A model generated the notes under the pieces. It searched no databases. It was not told the origin of the DNA and saw only the letters and a program-made list of their open reading frames with translations. The position numbers were made by a program, and so were the translations under genes. From Flavobacteriales bacterium (GTDB lineage Bacteria; Bacteroidota; Bacteroidia; Flavobacteriales_D; Crocinitomicaceae), in assembly GCA_947447525.1 (NCBI GenBank), contig CANFJL010000002.1:124001-188000 (forward strand): a stretch of 64,000 nucleotides of DNA, given 5' to 3'. Below, one piece after another: positions 20,201 to 28,891 of the stretch. The first letter of the stretch is position 1. Each line of letters begins with the position of its first letter.

Positions 20201-20587
20201 TCAACTTAATTGCGGAGGATGCCAAATAGGTTTAAAATTAGTAAGGGAAAAGGATTGCTTGTAATTAGATGTCATGCGCTTCTTTTCAAATATAGAAGTT
20301 TGTGACATATCAGTTACCTCAATTTGCTCAGGTAAATAAATGAAGACAATTGCTGCATTTTGAACAGATTTAAAGGGTAAATTTTTATGGTCGCTTGAAT
20401 CGTGTTTCTTAGCATTACCATAATGTTCTAAGAGAAAATCTATAAAACCTTCATTCGAATTCGCAATTGAATGTTGCTTAAAATGCGTTAGAAGTTCATT
20501 TACTTTAAAAAATTCAACACCTTGAAAATTAGGTGCGAAAGAAAGCACGAAAAAATAACAAGACAAAAAGAAAACGAATAAACGCAT
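20201..20587 (-). CDS. Small exported protein of the metal-efflux operon
   Basis: A 128-residue protein of unknown family with an N-terminal hydrophobic segment (FFLSCYFFVLSFAP) that looks like a signal peptide. The middle carries a His/Asp-rich patch, KKHDSSDHKNLPFK, which could bind metal. The C-terminus is FKPIWHPPQ. Short proteins of this kind often precede CzcA/CusA genes in Bacteroidota, so a metal-related periplasmic role is likely but unproven. I chose the ATG at 20587 rather than the TTG at 20593, because the -7 promoter box occupies the bases just upstream. The pump gene starts 43 bases further on. Confidence 0.6.
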   Translation of the reverse strand: MRLFVFFLSCYFFVLSFAPNFQGVEFFKVNELLTHFKQHSIANSNEGFIDFLLEHYGNAKKHDSSDHKNLPFKSVQNAAIVFIYLPEQIEVTDMSQTSIFEKKRMTSNYKQSFSLTNFKPIWHPPQLS

Positions 20588-20590
20588 ATG

Positions 20591-20598
20591 CAAATTTA
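20591..20598 (-). promoter_or_regulatory. Promoter -7 box of the metal-efflux operon
   Basis: The minus strand reads TAAATTTG, an exact TAnnTTTG match. It ends only 3 bases before the ATG at 20587, so the transcript is predicted to be leaderless. Confidence 0.5.
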
Positions 20599-20640
20599 GA
20601 ATATATAATTTATTATACCTGTTATATTACTGTTAATGTT

Positions 20641-20648
20641 TATTTTTG
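20641..20648 (+). promoter_or_regulatory. Promoter -7 box of the M1 peptidase
   Basis: TATTTTTG, an exact TAnnTTTG match, 15 bases before the ATG at 20664. It stands in the short divergent region with the metal-efflux operon promoter. Confidence 0.45.
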
Positions 20649-20663
20649 ATAAAAGACTGAACC

Positions 20664-22625
20664 ATGAAAAAAAGTATATTTTTTACAGTATTAATATTAT
20701 TAATTACCAGTTCAATTAGTGCTCAAAATGAAAATAGCACCCAATGTTCCAAAAGAAATAAACATTCAAATTCCTTTAAAAGTGCAACGCTTAGTGTAGC
20801 TCAGATAGCACAAACTGAAAAATACGATGTGAATTTTTATTCTTTAGACTTAAGTCTTACCAATATCTCTACCAACATCTCTGGAACTGGAAGATTTGAT
20901 GCCACAAGTAATCAATTCATAGATACTATTTTATATGAATTGTATCCTAGTCTAGTAATAAGTGACGTCAAAGTAAATGGAATGTCTATGCCTTTCGTCA
21001 GGACGCTCACAGCTGTAAAAGTAGGGGTTAATATTGCTGCCAATGTTTCCTTTTCTGTCATCACTGCCTATAGCGGAACTCCTCCTACAGCTGTTACCAA
21101 TCCACTTGGAGGCGGAGGTATTACCTATGACAATTCGCCAAGTTGGGGGAATCATGTGGTGTGGACTTTATCTGAACCCTTTTCGGCCTATGAATGGTTT
21201 CCTTGTAAACAGAGTTTAACCGATAAGGCAGATTCTTGCGAAGTAAAATTAACAGTTCCCGATACCTGTAAAGCAGGATCTAATGGATTATTAGAACATA
21301 TCGTTCCACTAGGTAACGGATTTACAAGATACGAATGGAAGCACAGACATGCAATTGACTATTATTTAATTTCATTATCAGTTGCCAAATATATTGATTA
21401 CACCATTTATGCAAATCCTGTGGGTGCCCCAAATCCAATCATGATTCAAAATTACATTTATGACAATCCTGCAACCTTACCTAATTTTCAAGCTGATATT
21501 GATGAAACAGCTGCATTTATTGAGTTGTTTTATTCACTTTATGGACCCTATCCATTTGAAGATGAAAAATATGGACATTGCATGGCGCCTATTTCTGGAG
21601 GAATGGAACATCAAACGATGACTACGCAAGGGTTTTTTAGTAATACACTTACTTCTCATGAATTAGCACATCAATGGTTCGGGGACAATGTCACCTGTAA
21701 ATCATGGTGCGATATCTGGTTAAATGAAGGTTTTGCATCTTATTCCGAATATTTAATGTTAGAGAATTTATATGCAGGACAAGAAGTACAATCAATGCTT
21801 GATGTCCATAACAACGTAATGACTCAAAATGGTGGGAGCGTATGGGTTTTGGACAGTTTAAATGAAAATAGAATTTTTAGTGGTCGCTTAACTTATGACA
21901 AAGGTTCCGCAATTATTCATACCATCAGATACATGGTCAATAACGATAGTTTGTTTTTTGCCACACTGCGTGACTTTCAAAATACTTATGCCAACTCAAC
22001 TGCTTACGGAATAGACATTCGAAATATGTTTCAAAGTGCTACCGGAATTGATTTTACTCCATTCTTCGAACAATGGTATTTTGGTGAAGGTTACCCTACC
22101 TACTCTGTCAAATGGGAACAAGCGGGAAATGATGCCTTAGTACAAATCAACCACAGCACCTCGAAACCAAGTATTACGCCAACATTCACCAACCCAATCA
22201 GCTTAAGATTCTTGAGACAAGGAATGCAAGACACTACCCTTACCTTTGACATCAACAGTAATAGTGACAATTTTTACATTAGTAATCTTGGTCCTATCGG
22301 AAATATGATCTATGTAGATCCAGCCAACTGGGTAATAAACAAAGTAGGAACTGTCGTAGAAGACAACTCACTTTCCATTCAAGAGAACGAAACTTTAGAA
22401 TCTATTCAAGTGGTTCCAAATCCAAACAATGGTCAATTTAAACTTGTTGGATTGAAGGAAGATTCACATTTAGAAATCTATTCTATGAATGGTGTTGTGG
22501 TTAAGGAGATGAATTTATCACCTTCTCAAAATATTGATATCAGTTCATTGCCACAGGGAACCTATTTATTATCAATTAGCAATTCAAAGGGAAACAAAAC
22601 ATTAAGATTAGTTACACAAAAGTAA
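20664..22625 (+). CDS. M1 family metallopeptidase with T9SS sorting domain
   Basis: A 653-residue exported protease. The signal peptide ends near SISAQ (residue 21). The M1 zinc site is HELAH (332-336) with the third ligand E355 in WLNEGFASY. The upstream exopeptidase motif GAMEN is changed to GGMEHQ (312-317). In M1 aminopeptidases this motif binds the substrate N-terminus, so its change may alter specificity. The last about 75 residues form a type A T9SS C-terminal domain: VVPNPNNGQFKL, then IDISSLPQGTYLLSI. The enzyme should therefore be exported through the type IX system and attached to the cell surface or released. The gene stands alone, followed by a terminator-like hairpin. Confidence 0.92.
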   Translation: MKKSIFFTVLILLITSSISAQNENSTQCSKRNKHSNSFKSATLSVAQIAQTEKYDVNFYSLDLSLTNISTNISGTGRFDATSNQFIDTILYELYPSLVISDVKVNGMSMPFVRTLTAVKVGVNIAANVSFSVITAYSGTPPTAVTNPLGGGGITYDNSPSWGNHVVWTLSEPFSAYEWFPCKQSLTDKADSCEVKLTVPDTCKAGSNGLLEHIVPLGNGFTRYEWKHRHAIDYYLISLSVAKYIDYTIYANPVGAPNPIMIQNYIYDNPATLPNFQADIDETAAFIELFYSLYGPYPFEDEKYGHCMAPISGGMEHQTMTTQGFFSNTLTSHELAHQWFGDNVTCKSWCDIWLNEGFASYSEYLMLENLYAGQEVQSMLDVHNNVMTQNGGSVWVLDSLNENRIFSGRLTYDKGSAIIHTIRYMVNNDSLFFATLRDFQNTYANSTAYGIDIRNMFQSATGIDFTPFFEQWYFGEGYPTYSVKWEQAGNDALVQINHSTSKPSITPTFTNPISLRFLRQGMQDTTLTFDINSNSDNFYISNLGPIGNMIYVDPANWVINKVGTVVEDNSLSIQENETLESIQVVPNPNNGQFKLVGLKEDSHLEIYSMNGVVVKEMNLSPSQNIDISSLPQGTYLLSISNSKGNKTLRLVTQK

Positions 22626-22633
22626 AAAGCTAG

Positions 22634-22673
22634 TAACAGTTTCGGGTTTGGTTTTTTAACACTGTTATTTTTT
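22634..22673 (+). terminator. Likely intrinsic terminator after the M1 peptidase
   Basis: TAACAGT (22634-22640) pairs with ACTGTTA (22661-22667) across a 20-base loop and is followed by six T. The stem is short and AT-rich, so termination strength is uncertain. Confidence 0.4.
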
Positions 22674-22694
22674 GTTGACTTGCCATCAAAATTG

Positions 22695-23240
22695 TTAGTT
22701 ATGTCCGCTAATATTATGTTCCAATTTTTGTCCCATACCACCTGATAGATAACCAGCAACAAGTTCCTCTTTTTGTAGTCCGTTTGAAAAGTAGTTAACA
22801 CTTATTGAGCAGTCTCCTGTAATATCAACCCAAACAGTTTCGCTTTGTCCGATTTCTAATTTGTCAATATGTCCACCACCACAACCAACAATATTTATAT
22901 TAGTCAAAGTAGTCTGCGTTGAGTTTGTAAATGTTATTCTCATTGTGTCAAGTAGAATTATTGCAACCCAGCAATAAAATAACATCACTGGAATATTAAG
23001 TAACATTATTCCGCAAGTAGTCATTAACCTCTTCCTGTTGTCGATATCTTTAATCGCTTTTAATAAAATTGAAATTAAAATTCCAATATTTATTAGTCCT
23101 GTCAATACGATAAAACCATAACCAACGAAAAGCAATTCAAACGATGAAGAAAGGAAGTAAAGTCCGAAAATAAATGTTCCGAGCAAGAACGAAATTAATG
23201 CTGTTTGTAAACCGAGTTTTATGTATCTTTCAGTCTTCAT
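22695..23240 (-). CDS. Membrane protein of unknown function
   Basis: A 181-residue protein with three hydrophobic segments at about 13-33, 38-60 and 75-98, the last ending VAIILLDTM. A soluble beta-rich C-terminal domain of about 80 residues follows. It has many Thr/Asn residues and the motif VGCGGGHIDKLEIGQSETVWVD, which looks like a small Ig-like or carbohydrate-type fold facing the periplasm. I do not recognise a family. The gene is isolated, with a 98-base AT-rich gap before the endonuclease. An overlapping reading frame at 22562-22801 on the same strand is judged a shadow. Confidence 0.6.
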   Translation of the reverse strand: MKTERYIKLGLQTALISFLLGTFIFGLYFLSSSFELLFVGYGFIVLTGLINIGILISILLKAIKDIDNRKRLMTTCGIMLLNIPVMLFYCWVAIILLDTMRITFTNSTQTTLTNINIVGCGGGHIDKLEIGQSETVWVDITGDCSISVNYFSNGLQKEELVAGYLSGGMGQKLEHNISGHN

Positions 23241-23338
23241 ACACTTGATGTAATTTTTTTGATTGGACTTATTTACCTAATCGAGATTAATAAATTAAAG
23301 ATTTGAGCTTGCCGTTTTAAACAAAAACAAAAACAAAA

Positions 23339-24346
23339 TTAATCATGCTGGTAGCAAAACCCGCTTGGATCTTTGGTCATCCGTTTACAGCGCGCACCTT
23401 TTTTAGTTGTTCCCATGCATTGACTTGAAGTTCCAACATTTTTAGACGAATGATGCGAACGACTTCCAGAACTACTTGATGTCCAAGACCAACAAGCAAT
23501 ACAAACCTCTTTTTCTAAAGCATTTTCTTCTCTATCAACTAACCCAGGGAAAAAATCAATACCAGTAATCCGCTCTAATTCATCTATCGAGACAACATAA
23601 CGGGTCAAAGATTCTTTAGAACCTTGATTAGGAAGAATAAAGGCAATCGCTTTTGGATGTTCATGATGGTCGAGAATTACCTTATAATAATATTTTGGAA
23701 CACTTACATGATTGGGTCCAATAGTTGGCAAACCATCAGTTAAAACTGGACCTGTTACCACATATACTGATTTATAATCTACTGCCCAATCACGAACAAG
23801 TTCCTCAAGTTTCTTCCAAATACCCCTGTTAAAACTTGGATCTTGAGGACTCATATTACTATAATAAAAAGATTCTTGCATGGTATTAGCAGTGGAGGAC
23901 ATATCGGCAGCAGGTGCCAAATGACCTCGATCATATCCAGAACCTTTATAATCACGATCCGTTGCACTTCCTGTACTTACATTTGGATCAGATTCAAAAT
24001 CATTAGATCTTTCATACAAACGATTCGTTTCATCAGCTGTTAACTCGTAAGCCACCCATGCTGCTTGTTCATATGCTTCACTGTAGCGAATAGTATACGC
24101 TAAATGCCTGATGATTTGATCCTTTGAATGAATAAGAGGCAATTCCAAATTTTCTTGTGGAGCCCTTATAGTATCTTCAAGCACCACATTAGAAACTATT
24201 TGTTCTACTTTTGGCTCAACTTTTTTTTCTGTTGGAGACAGGATCTTACTTTCCTCCTTAACCTGATGCTTATTAGATAAGACCTTTACTAAAACTCCTA
24301 TACAGAGGAAGAAAAAAAGTAAAAAAATTATGGTATATTTTTTCAT
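23339..24346 (-). CDS. Exported DNA/RNA non-specific endonuclease with Cys/His tail
   Basis: A 335-residue protein with an N-terminal membrane or signal segment (IIFLLFFFLCIGVLV). The central NUC/Serratia-type nuclease domain carries the catalytic motif GYDRGHLAPAADM (about residues 140-152 from this start), with the later asparagine in FYYSNMSPQ and FNRGIW for the metal. It cleaves DNA and RNA without sequence preference. After a Ser/His-rich linker, the last about 27 residues hold the pattern C-x8-C-x10-C-x2-H, a small zinc-knuckle-like unit. The ATG at 24346 was chosen over a TTG at 24358 that would overlap the upstream stop. It lies 1 base after the propeller gene, so the two are likely co-transcribed. 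Confidence 0.85.
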   Translation of the reverse strand: MKKYTIIFLLFFFLCIGVLVKVLSNKHQVKEESKILSPTEKKVEPKVEQIVSNVVLEDTIRAPQENLELPLIHSKDQIIRHLAYTIRYSEAYEQAAWVAYELTADETNRLYERSNDFESDPNVSTGSATDRDYKGSGYDRGHLAPAADMSSTANTMQESFYYSNMSPQDPSFNRGIWKKLEELVRDWAVDYKSVYVVTGPVLTDGLPTIGPNHVSVPKYYYKVILDHHEHPKAIAFILPNQGSKESLTRYVVSIDELERITGIDFFPGLVDREENALEKEVCIACWSWTSSSSGSRSHHSSKNVGTSSQCMGTTKKGARCKRMTKDPSGFCYQHD

Positions 24347-24347
24347 A

Positions 24348-25991
24348 TCAATTGACAATTATTTTTTGGTTTACCAACAAACCATTTTTAAATGCGACGG
24401 TTACTAAATAAGTACCACAAGACCATAGTGATACATCAACAGAAATGGAATTCGTTAAGGAATTAGTTTGATAATAAAGCTCTTTTCCATTAAGATCAAA
24501 AACCTTCAAATAATCTAACACTTTATCCATTCCAAAGACAACCTTAAAATAAGACTCAGTAGGATTCGGATACATTAAAATTGAATTTTCAGGAATAATA
24601 GGATCTTTAGGAAAATTAATCTTCCAAAGAGCACCACCTCTTTCGATTATATACAGATCGTTTTCAAGCAATTCAGCATCTACAGGCAAATAAAATCCAG
24701 AAACAACACTTCTTGTTACCATTTCATAATTATCAATCGAAGCATTATATTCTAATTTCATTTGAATCAAATCGCGAGAAGGGTCAACAAATGGGCAAGG
24801 ACTACCCCAAGGCGAGATTGGAGAAAATCCAAGACTATCACCCCCGGGCATAAAACTCAAAACAAAACCATCACCTTTATAGGGGAAAGATAAATTACTA
24901 TCTGCATCAAAGACCAATCCTAAAGGGGAACGATGGGCGGTGAAAGAACTTACATAAGTTCCATTTTGACTTGCCTGCAGAACTCCTCCACTTATAGCAT
25001 CACGATAAAAATCTCCAGCAGAACCTAAATTACGAATAGGCTCCATCCAATTTACATTATTAGGAATTGAGGGGAATCCTGAAGTGTAATTAAACCAACC
25101 AGCAGCAACACCACTTCCATTTGGATTTACAAGGGGATCAATATGATAATCATAGTTGGGATATTGTATAGGATTATCATTCCCACCCATTCTCCATGGA
25201 AATCCATAATTCCTACCATGTCTCAACCAATTCAATTCTTCCGGATCATCTCTTTCACCAGAATTATCAATGGCAAAAAGGGTATCCTTGCTATCCCAAG
25301 CCATGTCGTAAGCGTTGCGCGTACCTGATGCAAATAAATACGGACTATTAACAAGAGAAGCTGAATCATTGAGCAATAAAACATTCAAACTGTTTATTGG
25401 AAAACGAAAAATACGAGAAGTCAAAGGCACTTCTCTAGTATTTGGCCAAGCGCCATTATTATCATCTAATTCACCTAAATGAGTCCTTGCACCGCTACTA
25501 ACAAAAACATTTGAACCACTAGGATCAACTGCAACACCTGTAAAACCATGATCACCTGTTGGACTAGCAGTTGGATAAGGGTCCGTACTCACCATGACTT
25601 CCCATGTGCGTTGACCATTAAAGGAAGGCGTTCCTTTGACCACATAGCCAACACCAACGGTTGAAGTCCAATTATTACCAGAAAGATACAGCATGCCATC
25701 ACGAAAACAGAGCCCTTGGAGACAGGTGATGCCATGATCAGCCGACGTAAATCTAAGAGTATCAGTGGCGCCACCTTGTTCATTTAAAAAAATCTCATAG
25801 ATATCACCTGTTATCACAGCATAAAAAAGATGACCGCTTACAACATCATAATCTAATTTTGTTGCATAAGGTTTGGGAGTGAAAATTGAATCAACCGATA
25901 AATCAATGTATAGAGGAAAAACACGATGTTGAGCAATAGCAAGAAAATTTAATCCAATAAATGCAATGATTAAAAAATTTCGAATGAACAT
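24348..25991 (-). CDS. Glucose/sorbosone dehydrogenase-like beta-propeller with T9SS domain
   Basis: A 547-residue exported protein with a signal peptide ending LAIAQ. Most of it is a six-bladed-type propeller with GDHGFTGVAVDPSG, FASGTRNAYDMAWD and NWLRHGRNYGFPWR, the pattern of PQQ-dependent soluble glucose/sorbosone dehydrogenases. The GTRN and HG.NYGWP-like elements are typical. From about 470 a T9SS type A sorting domain follows: LMYPNPTESYFKV, then a GTYLVTVAF strand. It is predicted to act outside the cell on sugars or polyols. PQQ binding is inferred from the family only. The ATG at 25991 is preferred over a TTG nine bases upstream. Confidence 0.82.
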   Translation of the reverse strand: MFIRNFLIIAFIGLNFLAIAQHRVFPLYIDLSVDSIFTPKPYATKLDYDVVSGHLFYAVITGDIYEIFLNEQGGATDTLRFTSADHGITCLQGLCFRDGMLYLSGNNWTSTVGVGYVVKGTPSFNGQRTWEVMVSTDPYPTASPTGDHGFTGVAVDPSGSNVFVSSGARTHLGELDDNNGAWPNTREVPLTSRIFRFPINSLNVLLLNDSASLVNSPYLFASGTRNAYDMAWDSKDTLFAIDNSGERDDPEELNWLRHGRNYGFPWRMGGNDNPIQYPNYDYHIDPLVNPNGSGVAAGWFNYTSGFPSIPNNVNWMEPIRNLGSAGDFYRDAISGGVLQASQNGTYVSSFTAHRSPLGLVFDADSNLSFPYKGDGFVLSFMPGGDSLGFSPISPWGSPCPFVDPSRDLIQMKLEYNASIDNYEMVTRSVVSGFYLPVDAELLENDLYIIERGGALWKINFPKDPIIPENSILMYPNPTESYFKVVFGMDKVLDYLKVFDLNGKELYYQTNSLTNSISVDVSLWSCGTYLVTVAFKNGLLVNQKIIVN

Positions 25992-26067
25992 AAAAATCAA
26001 TTTATACTACGAATATAGTAAAATGAGATGAGCGAATTGCCACTTAAAATTAAAATAACAAAACTGA

Positions 26068-27492
26068 TTAAAGTTTAATATTGTACTTTTCAATTTTACT
26101 AATCAGCGTGTTAATAGCCCATCCAATGGCAATAGACGACTGTCTTTTATTCCCTTTAAAGTACTTAAGAACCCTTTCTATATGTTCTTTTTCAACAAAG
26201 GAAATATGCATTGGTTTTTCCATTGGACCTTGCGATAATCGTTTTGGTAAAACTTCAGCATTGACTAATTCCTCATTAAAAACATACAATCTTGAGATGA
26301 TATTTTCTAGTTCCCTAACATTTCCGGGATAAGAATAATTTAATAGCACCTCCAATGCTTCTTTTTCTAAGATTAATTTTTTGGGACGATTTAATTCTTT
26401 TTTCTTTTGATTTAAAAAATACTCCATCATCGCTTTTATATCTTGTTTACCCCTTTCGACCAATGATGGTAAATCTAATTCTACTACGGACAAGCGATAA
26501 TATAAATCCCATCTAAACTTACCTTCCTCACACAACTTCGTTAGACTTTGATTTGTTGCAGCGATGACCCTAACATTTATTTTCTTAGCTTTTCCTCCAA
26601 GAGGCATAACCTCTTTTTCTTGCAAGACACGCAATAAAGCTTGTTGCATATAAGGAGAAATATCCCCAATTTCATCTAGAAAAATAGTGCCTTCATTAGC
26701 TTCTTCGAATAAACCCGTAGTGTCCTTATCAGCACCGGTGAAGGCGCCTTTTTTATATCCAAACAAGCGAGATTCTAATAATGAATCACTAAATGCAGAG
26801 CAATTAACCGTAACATAAGCTTGTTCTGATCTAATTGAATTTTTGTGAATGTATTTAGCTAAATTTTCTTTTCCCGTTCCACTCGCTCCTAAGATTAATA
26901 CCGTTACTAAATCCGTTTGAGCAACCTTTTCTGCATTGTTATAAATCCACTTTATTTGAGGAGTTATAAAATAATCATCAGACACATTGCTTCTCTTAAC
27001 TTGCTCTTGATGATAAATGGCTGTAACAGGAAGTGATGATTGTTCTAATTCAATCTTAATTAATTCCGGTTTATCTTTCGTTTTAGTATACTTTGCTTCT
27101 CTTGTTTGAAAAAGAGTAGTGTTTAAATTTAATCCAAGGTGACTTAAATACCACACTACTTGCATTGAAGGAGTTCCAGGAGTAATAAAAACATCAATTT
27201 TATCCTCTTTTAGACTTGTTAGTAATGGATCCACTTTTGATTGAATTTCCCGATGATCAATGGGATCATTAATCCCCATATAAATAGGTTCAATGATACG
27301 ATCAGGATAAGTTCTTTTTAAGAAATTCACCAAGAGCTCCGTTCTTAGATCACTTTCTTTTGCACTTGAAAGCAATAAATGTTGATCTTGTTTAAAGAAG
27401 AATTTGTGATAATTTGCCGTTGGTCCATTTTCGAGAACTTTCCCTTCGTAAAAGTCATTGTTATAAGCTACCCAAGAAACCAAAGTCTTCAT
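26068..27492 (-). CDS. RtcR-like regulator: CARF domain plus sigma-54 AAA+ activator
   Basis: A 474-residue protein. Residues 1 to about 165 match the N-terminal Rossmann-like CARF domain of RtcR in order: LLVNFLKRTYPD helix, NDPIDHREI, and the ligand loop VFITPGTPSMQVVWYL (101-116). The AAA+ domain has Walker A GASGTGKE (202-209), the sigma-54 contact loop GAFTGA (249-254), Walker B TIFLDEIGD (269-277) and arginine fingers R327/R333. A Fis-type helix-turn-helix ends the protein (about 434-474, GNKRQSSIAIGWAINTLISKI). It should activate RpoN promoters when an RNA-derived ligand binds the CARF domain. No rtcA or rtcB is nearby. It follows the retron RT by 115 bases on the same strand, which suggests the retron locus is its target. 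Confidence 0.88.
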   Translation of the reverse strand: MKTLVSWVAYNNDFYEGKVLENGPTANYHKFFFKQDQHLLLSSAKESDLRTELLVNFLKRTYPDRIIEPIYMGINDPIDHREIQSKVDPLLTSLKEDKIDVFITPGTPSMQVVWYLSHLGLNLNTTLFQTREAKYTKTKDKPELIKIELEQSSLPVTAIYHQEQVKRSNVSDDYFITPQIKWIYNNAEKVAQTDLVTVLILGASGTGKENLAKYIHKNSIRSEQAYVTVNCSAFSDSLLESRLFGYKKGAFTGADKDTTGLFEEANEGTIFLDEIGDISPYMQQALLRVLQEKEVMPLGGKAKKINVRVIAATNQSLTKLCEEGKFRWDLYYRLSVVELDLPSLVERGKQDIKAMMEYFLNQKKKELNRPKKLILEKEALEVLLNYSYPGNVRELENIISRLYVFNEELVNAEVLPKRLSQGPMEKPMHISFVEKEHIERVLKYFKGNKRQSSIAIGWAINTLISKIEKYNIKL

Positions 27493-27607
27493 ATATCAAT
27501 TTTTGACATAAATATAAGAATATTTAGGTAGTAAATCCATCAACATTAAATTTCATCTTACTTAATTCACTTCAAAACATTATCACAAAGAACCTCAAAC
27601 CTAATGC

Positions 27608-28729
27608 TTATTTTTGTGCCATAGATTGATAAGACAGCCACGGAATCAAATCATTATACATTTTTTGATAAAGAAAATCATCTTTCCCTCTCACTTGACC
27701 AATAAAATTAATGTGTCCAGTTAATGAATTCAAGAATCGAATATTTCGTTGTGTCAATGAATGTGAAAAATCATCTGCATTCCTGCTTGAAGCATGATCA
27801 ATTCCATTAGTATTTAAATCATGGAGCATTGCTCGTACCTTTTTGAGCGTCTTACGATCAACATTTACTTTTTCATTAACAATTATCCCTGTCACCACTT
27901 GTTTTTTATTTTTGGACCTCAATCTAAATTTTTTATCATTCAGAGTAAAACCATGCGTCATAAGTATGTGTTTTAAGTACTGAACTTGAAGTTTAGTGAT
28001 AAATTTATCTGAAGAAAAACTCAAATCATCTGCATATCTTGTGTAAGTTATTCCTTCTTGCTCACAATAATTTAAAAGAGCATTATCGAGAGGTAAACAG
28101 ATTAAATTGGAAAGTACAGGCGAAGTTGCAACACCTTGTGGTAAGACACCATTATAAGTCAAAAGATAGGTTAAGGCTTCAGAAACAGATTCATCAAATC
28201 CAAAGGGAGGAGATCTAAAAAGCGAGTAAACCTTTTGGGCTGGAATTGAACTAAAAAAATCTTTTAAATCTAGATTAAGAAGATACCTCTTACTGACATG
28301 AGGCAAGGCATTCTGAACAATATTTGCATTTTGAGATTTATGTTTTACACTCAAGACAAAACCATGAACAGAGGGGTGTTTTAAACACGAATACACTCCT
28401 TGCAAATGACTATTAATTTTCTTTTGAACTTTATTTAGTTTCCCTTGAGGAGCATTAATAATACGAAAACCTTTTTTCCTTTTTGGAATAGTATAATTTA
28501 AATAATTCGGATAATTCAACATCAATTCCATTTCACTCCAGGAGATTCTTAGAAAAAGACATAAATCTAAGGTTGATTTTATGCCTAACATTCTAAGCGC
28601 ATATTTTTCAGCTGTATTCAAAAAAGTAAATGGAGTGGTGCGTAATGAATTATTAGGATAATAAATAAATTTCCAACATTGATCTTTAAAAATCTCTTTT
28701 TTTATCGACAAATCCTCTATTTTATTCAT
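27608..28729 (-). CDS. Retron reverse transcriptase
   Basis: A 373-residue group of RT fingers, palm and thumb with no maturase or endonuclease domain. Retron-specific features are NALPH (140-144, the NAxxH motif of region X) before motif A (NLDLKDFF, D154), LPQGVATSP (196-204), the catalytic YADD (232-235) and VTG (279-281, region Y). About 50 extra residues precede the usual RT start. The enzyme should prime at the 2'-OH of a guanosine in the RNA just upstream and make msDNA joined to RNA. The ATG lies 18 bases after the a2 repeat of the msr-msd RNA. The retron type is not one I can name. The next gene is the CARF regulator. Confidence 0.95.
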   Translation of the reverse strand: MNKIEDLSIKKEIFKDQCWKFIYYPNNSLRTTPFTFLNTAEKYALRMLGIKSTLDLCLFLRISWSEMELMLNYPNYLNYTIPKRKKGFRIINAPQGKLNKVQKKINSHLQGVYSCLKHPSVHGFVLSVKHKSQNANIVQNALPHVSKRYLLNLDLKDFFSSIPAQKVYSLFRSPPFGFDESVSEALTYLLTYNGVLPQGVATSPVLSNLICLPLDNALLNYCEQEGITYTRYADDLSFSSDKFITKLQVQYLKHILMTHGFTLNDKKFRLRSKNKKQVVTGIIVNEKVNVDRKTLKKVRAMLHDLNTNGIDHASSRNADDFSHSLTQRNIRFLNSLTGHINFIGQVRGKDDFLYQKMYNDLIPWLSYQSMAQK

Positions 28730-28740
28730 AATTATATTTT

Positions 28741-28748
28741 AAAAAAAA
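28741..28748 (-). terminator. U-tract directly after the a1:a2 stem
   Basis: The RNA strand has eight U immediately after the a2 repeat, the first being the last base of a2. A GC-containing closing stem followed by a U-run resembles an intrinsic terminator. The retron RNA might partly end here, with RT made by read-through. This is inferred from the layout only. Confidence 0.35.
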
Positions 28749-28756
28749 GCCGTTGA
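28748..28756 (-). repeat. Retron a2 inverted repeat
   Basis: The minus strand reads TCAACGGCT, the exact reverse complement of a1 at 28892-28900. It closes the 3' end of the msr-msd RNA. Confidence 0.85.
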
Positions 28757-28891
28757 ACCTTATCTCAAATTTGCGTGCATTCTTTCGAGCGAAGCGAGCA
28801 AGAATGGAGGCAAAGCCCCTTAATTCTGCTCAACTTCTAAATGGGTTGCGAGAACACAACCACAAGTCTATTAATGACTCATAAGTTCTAA

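Noticed and set aside
22562-22801. A minus-strand ORF overlapping the M1 peptidase end and the membrane protein gene
   Set aside because: It overlaps both coding regions and the terminator-like hairpin and has no recognisable domain.
27605-27621. Sigma-54-like TGGCAC on the minus strand at the end of the RT gene, before the CARF regulator
   Set aside because: The GG-to-GC spacing is 11, not 10, and the element lies inside the RT coding end. A functional -24/-12 promoter is unlikely.
27608-28729. Group II intron RT or DGR RT
   Set aside because: There is no maturase or endonuclease domain, no intron structure and no variable-repeat partner, while NAxxH, VTG and the upstream a1/a2 RNA point to a retron.
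28785-28800. GAGCGAAGCGAGC as a possible hairpin in the msd
   Set aside because: It is a mirror/direct repeat (AGCGA-AGCGA), not an inverted one, so it cannot fold on itself as a stem.
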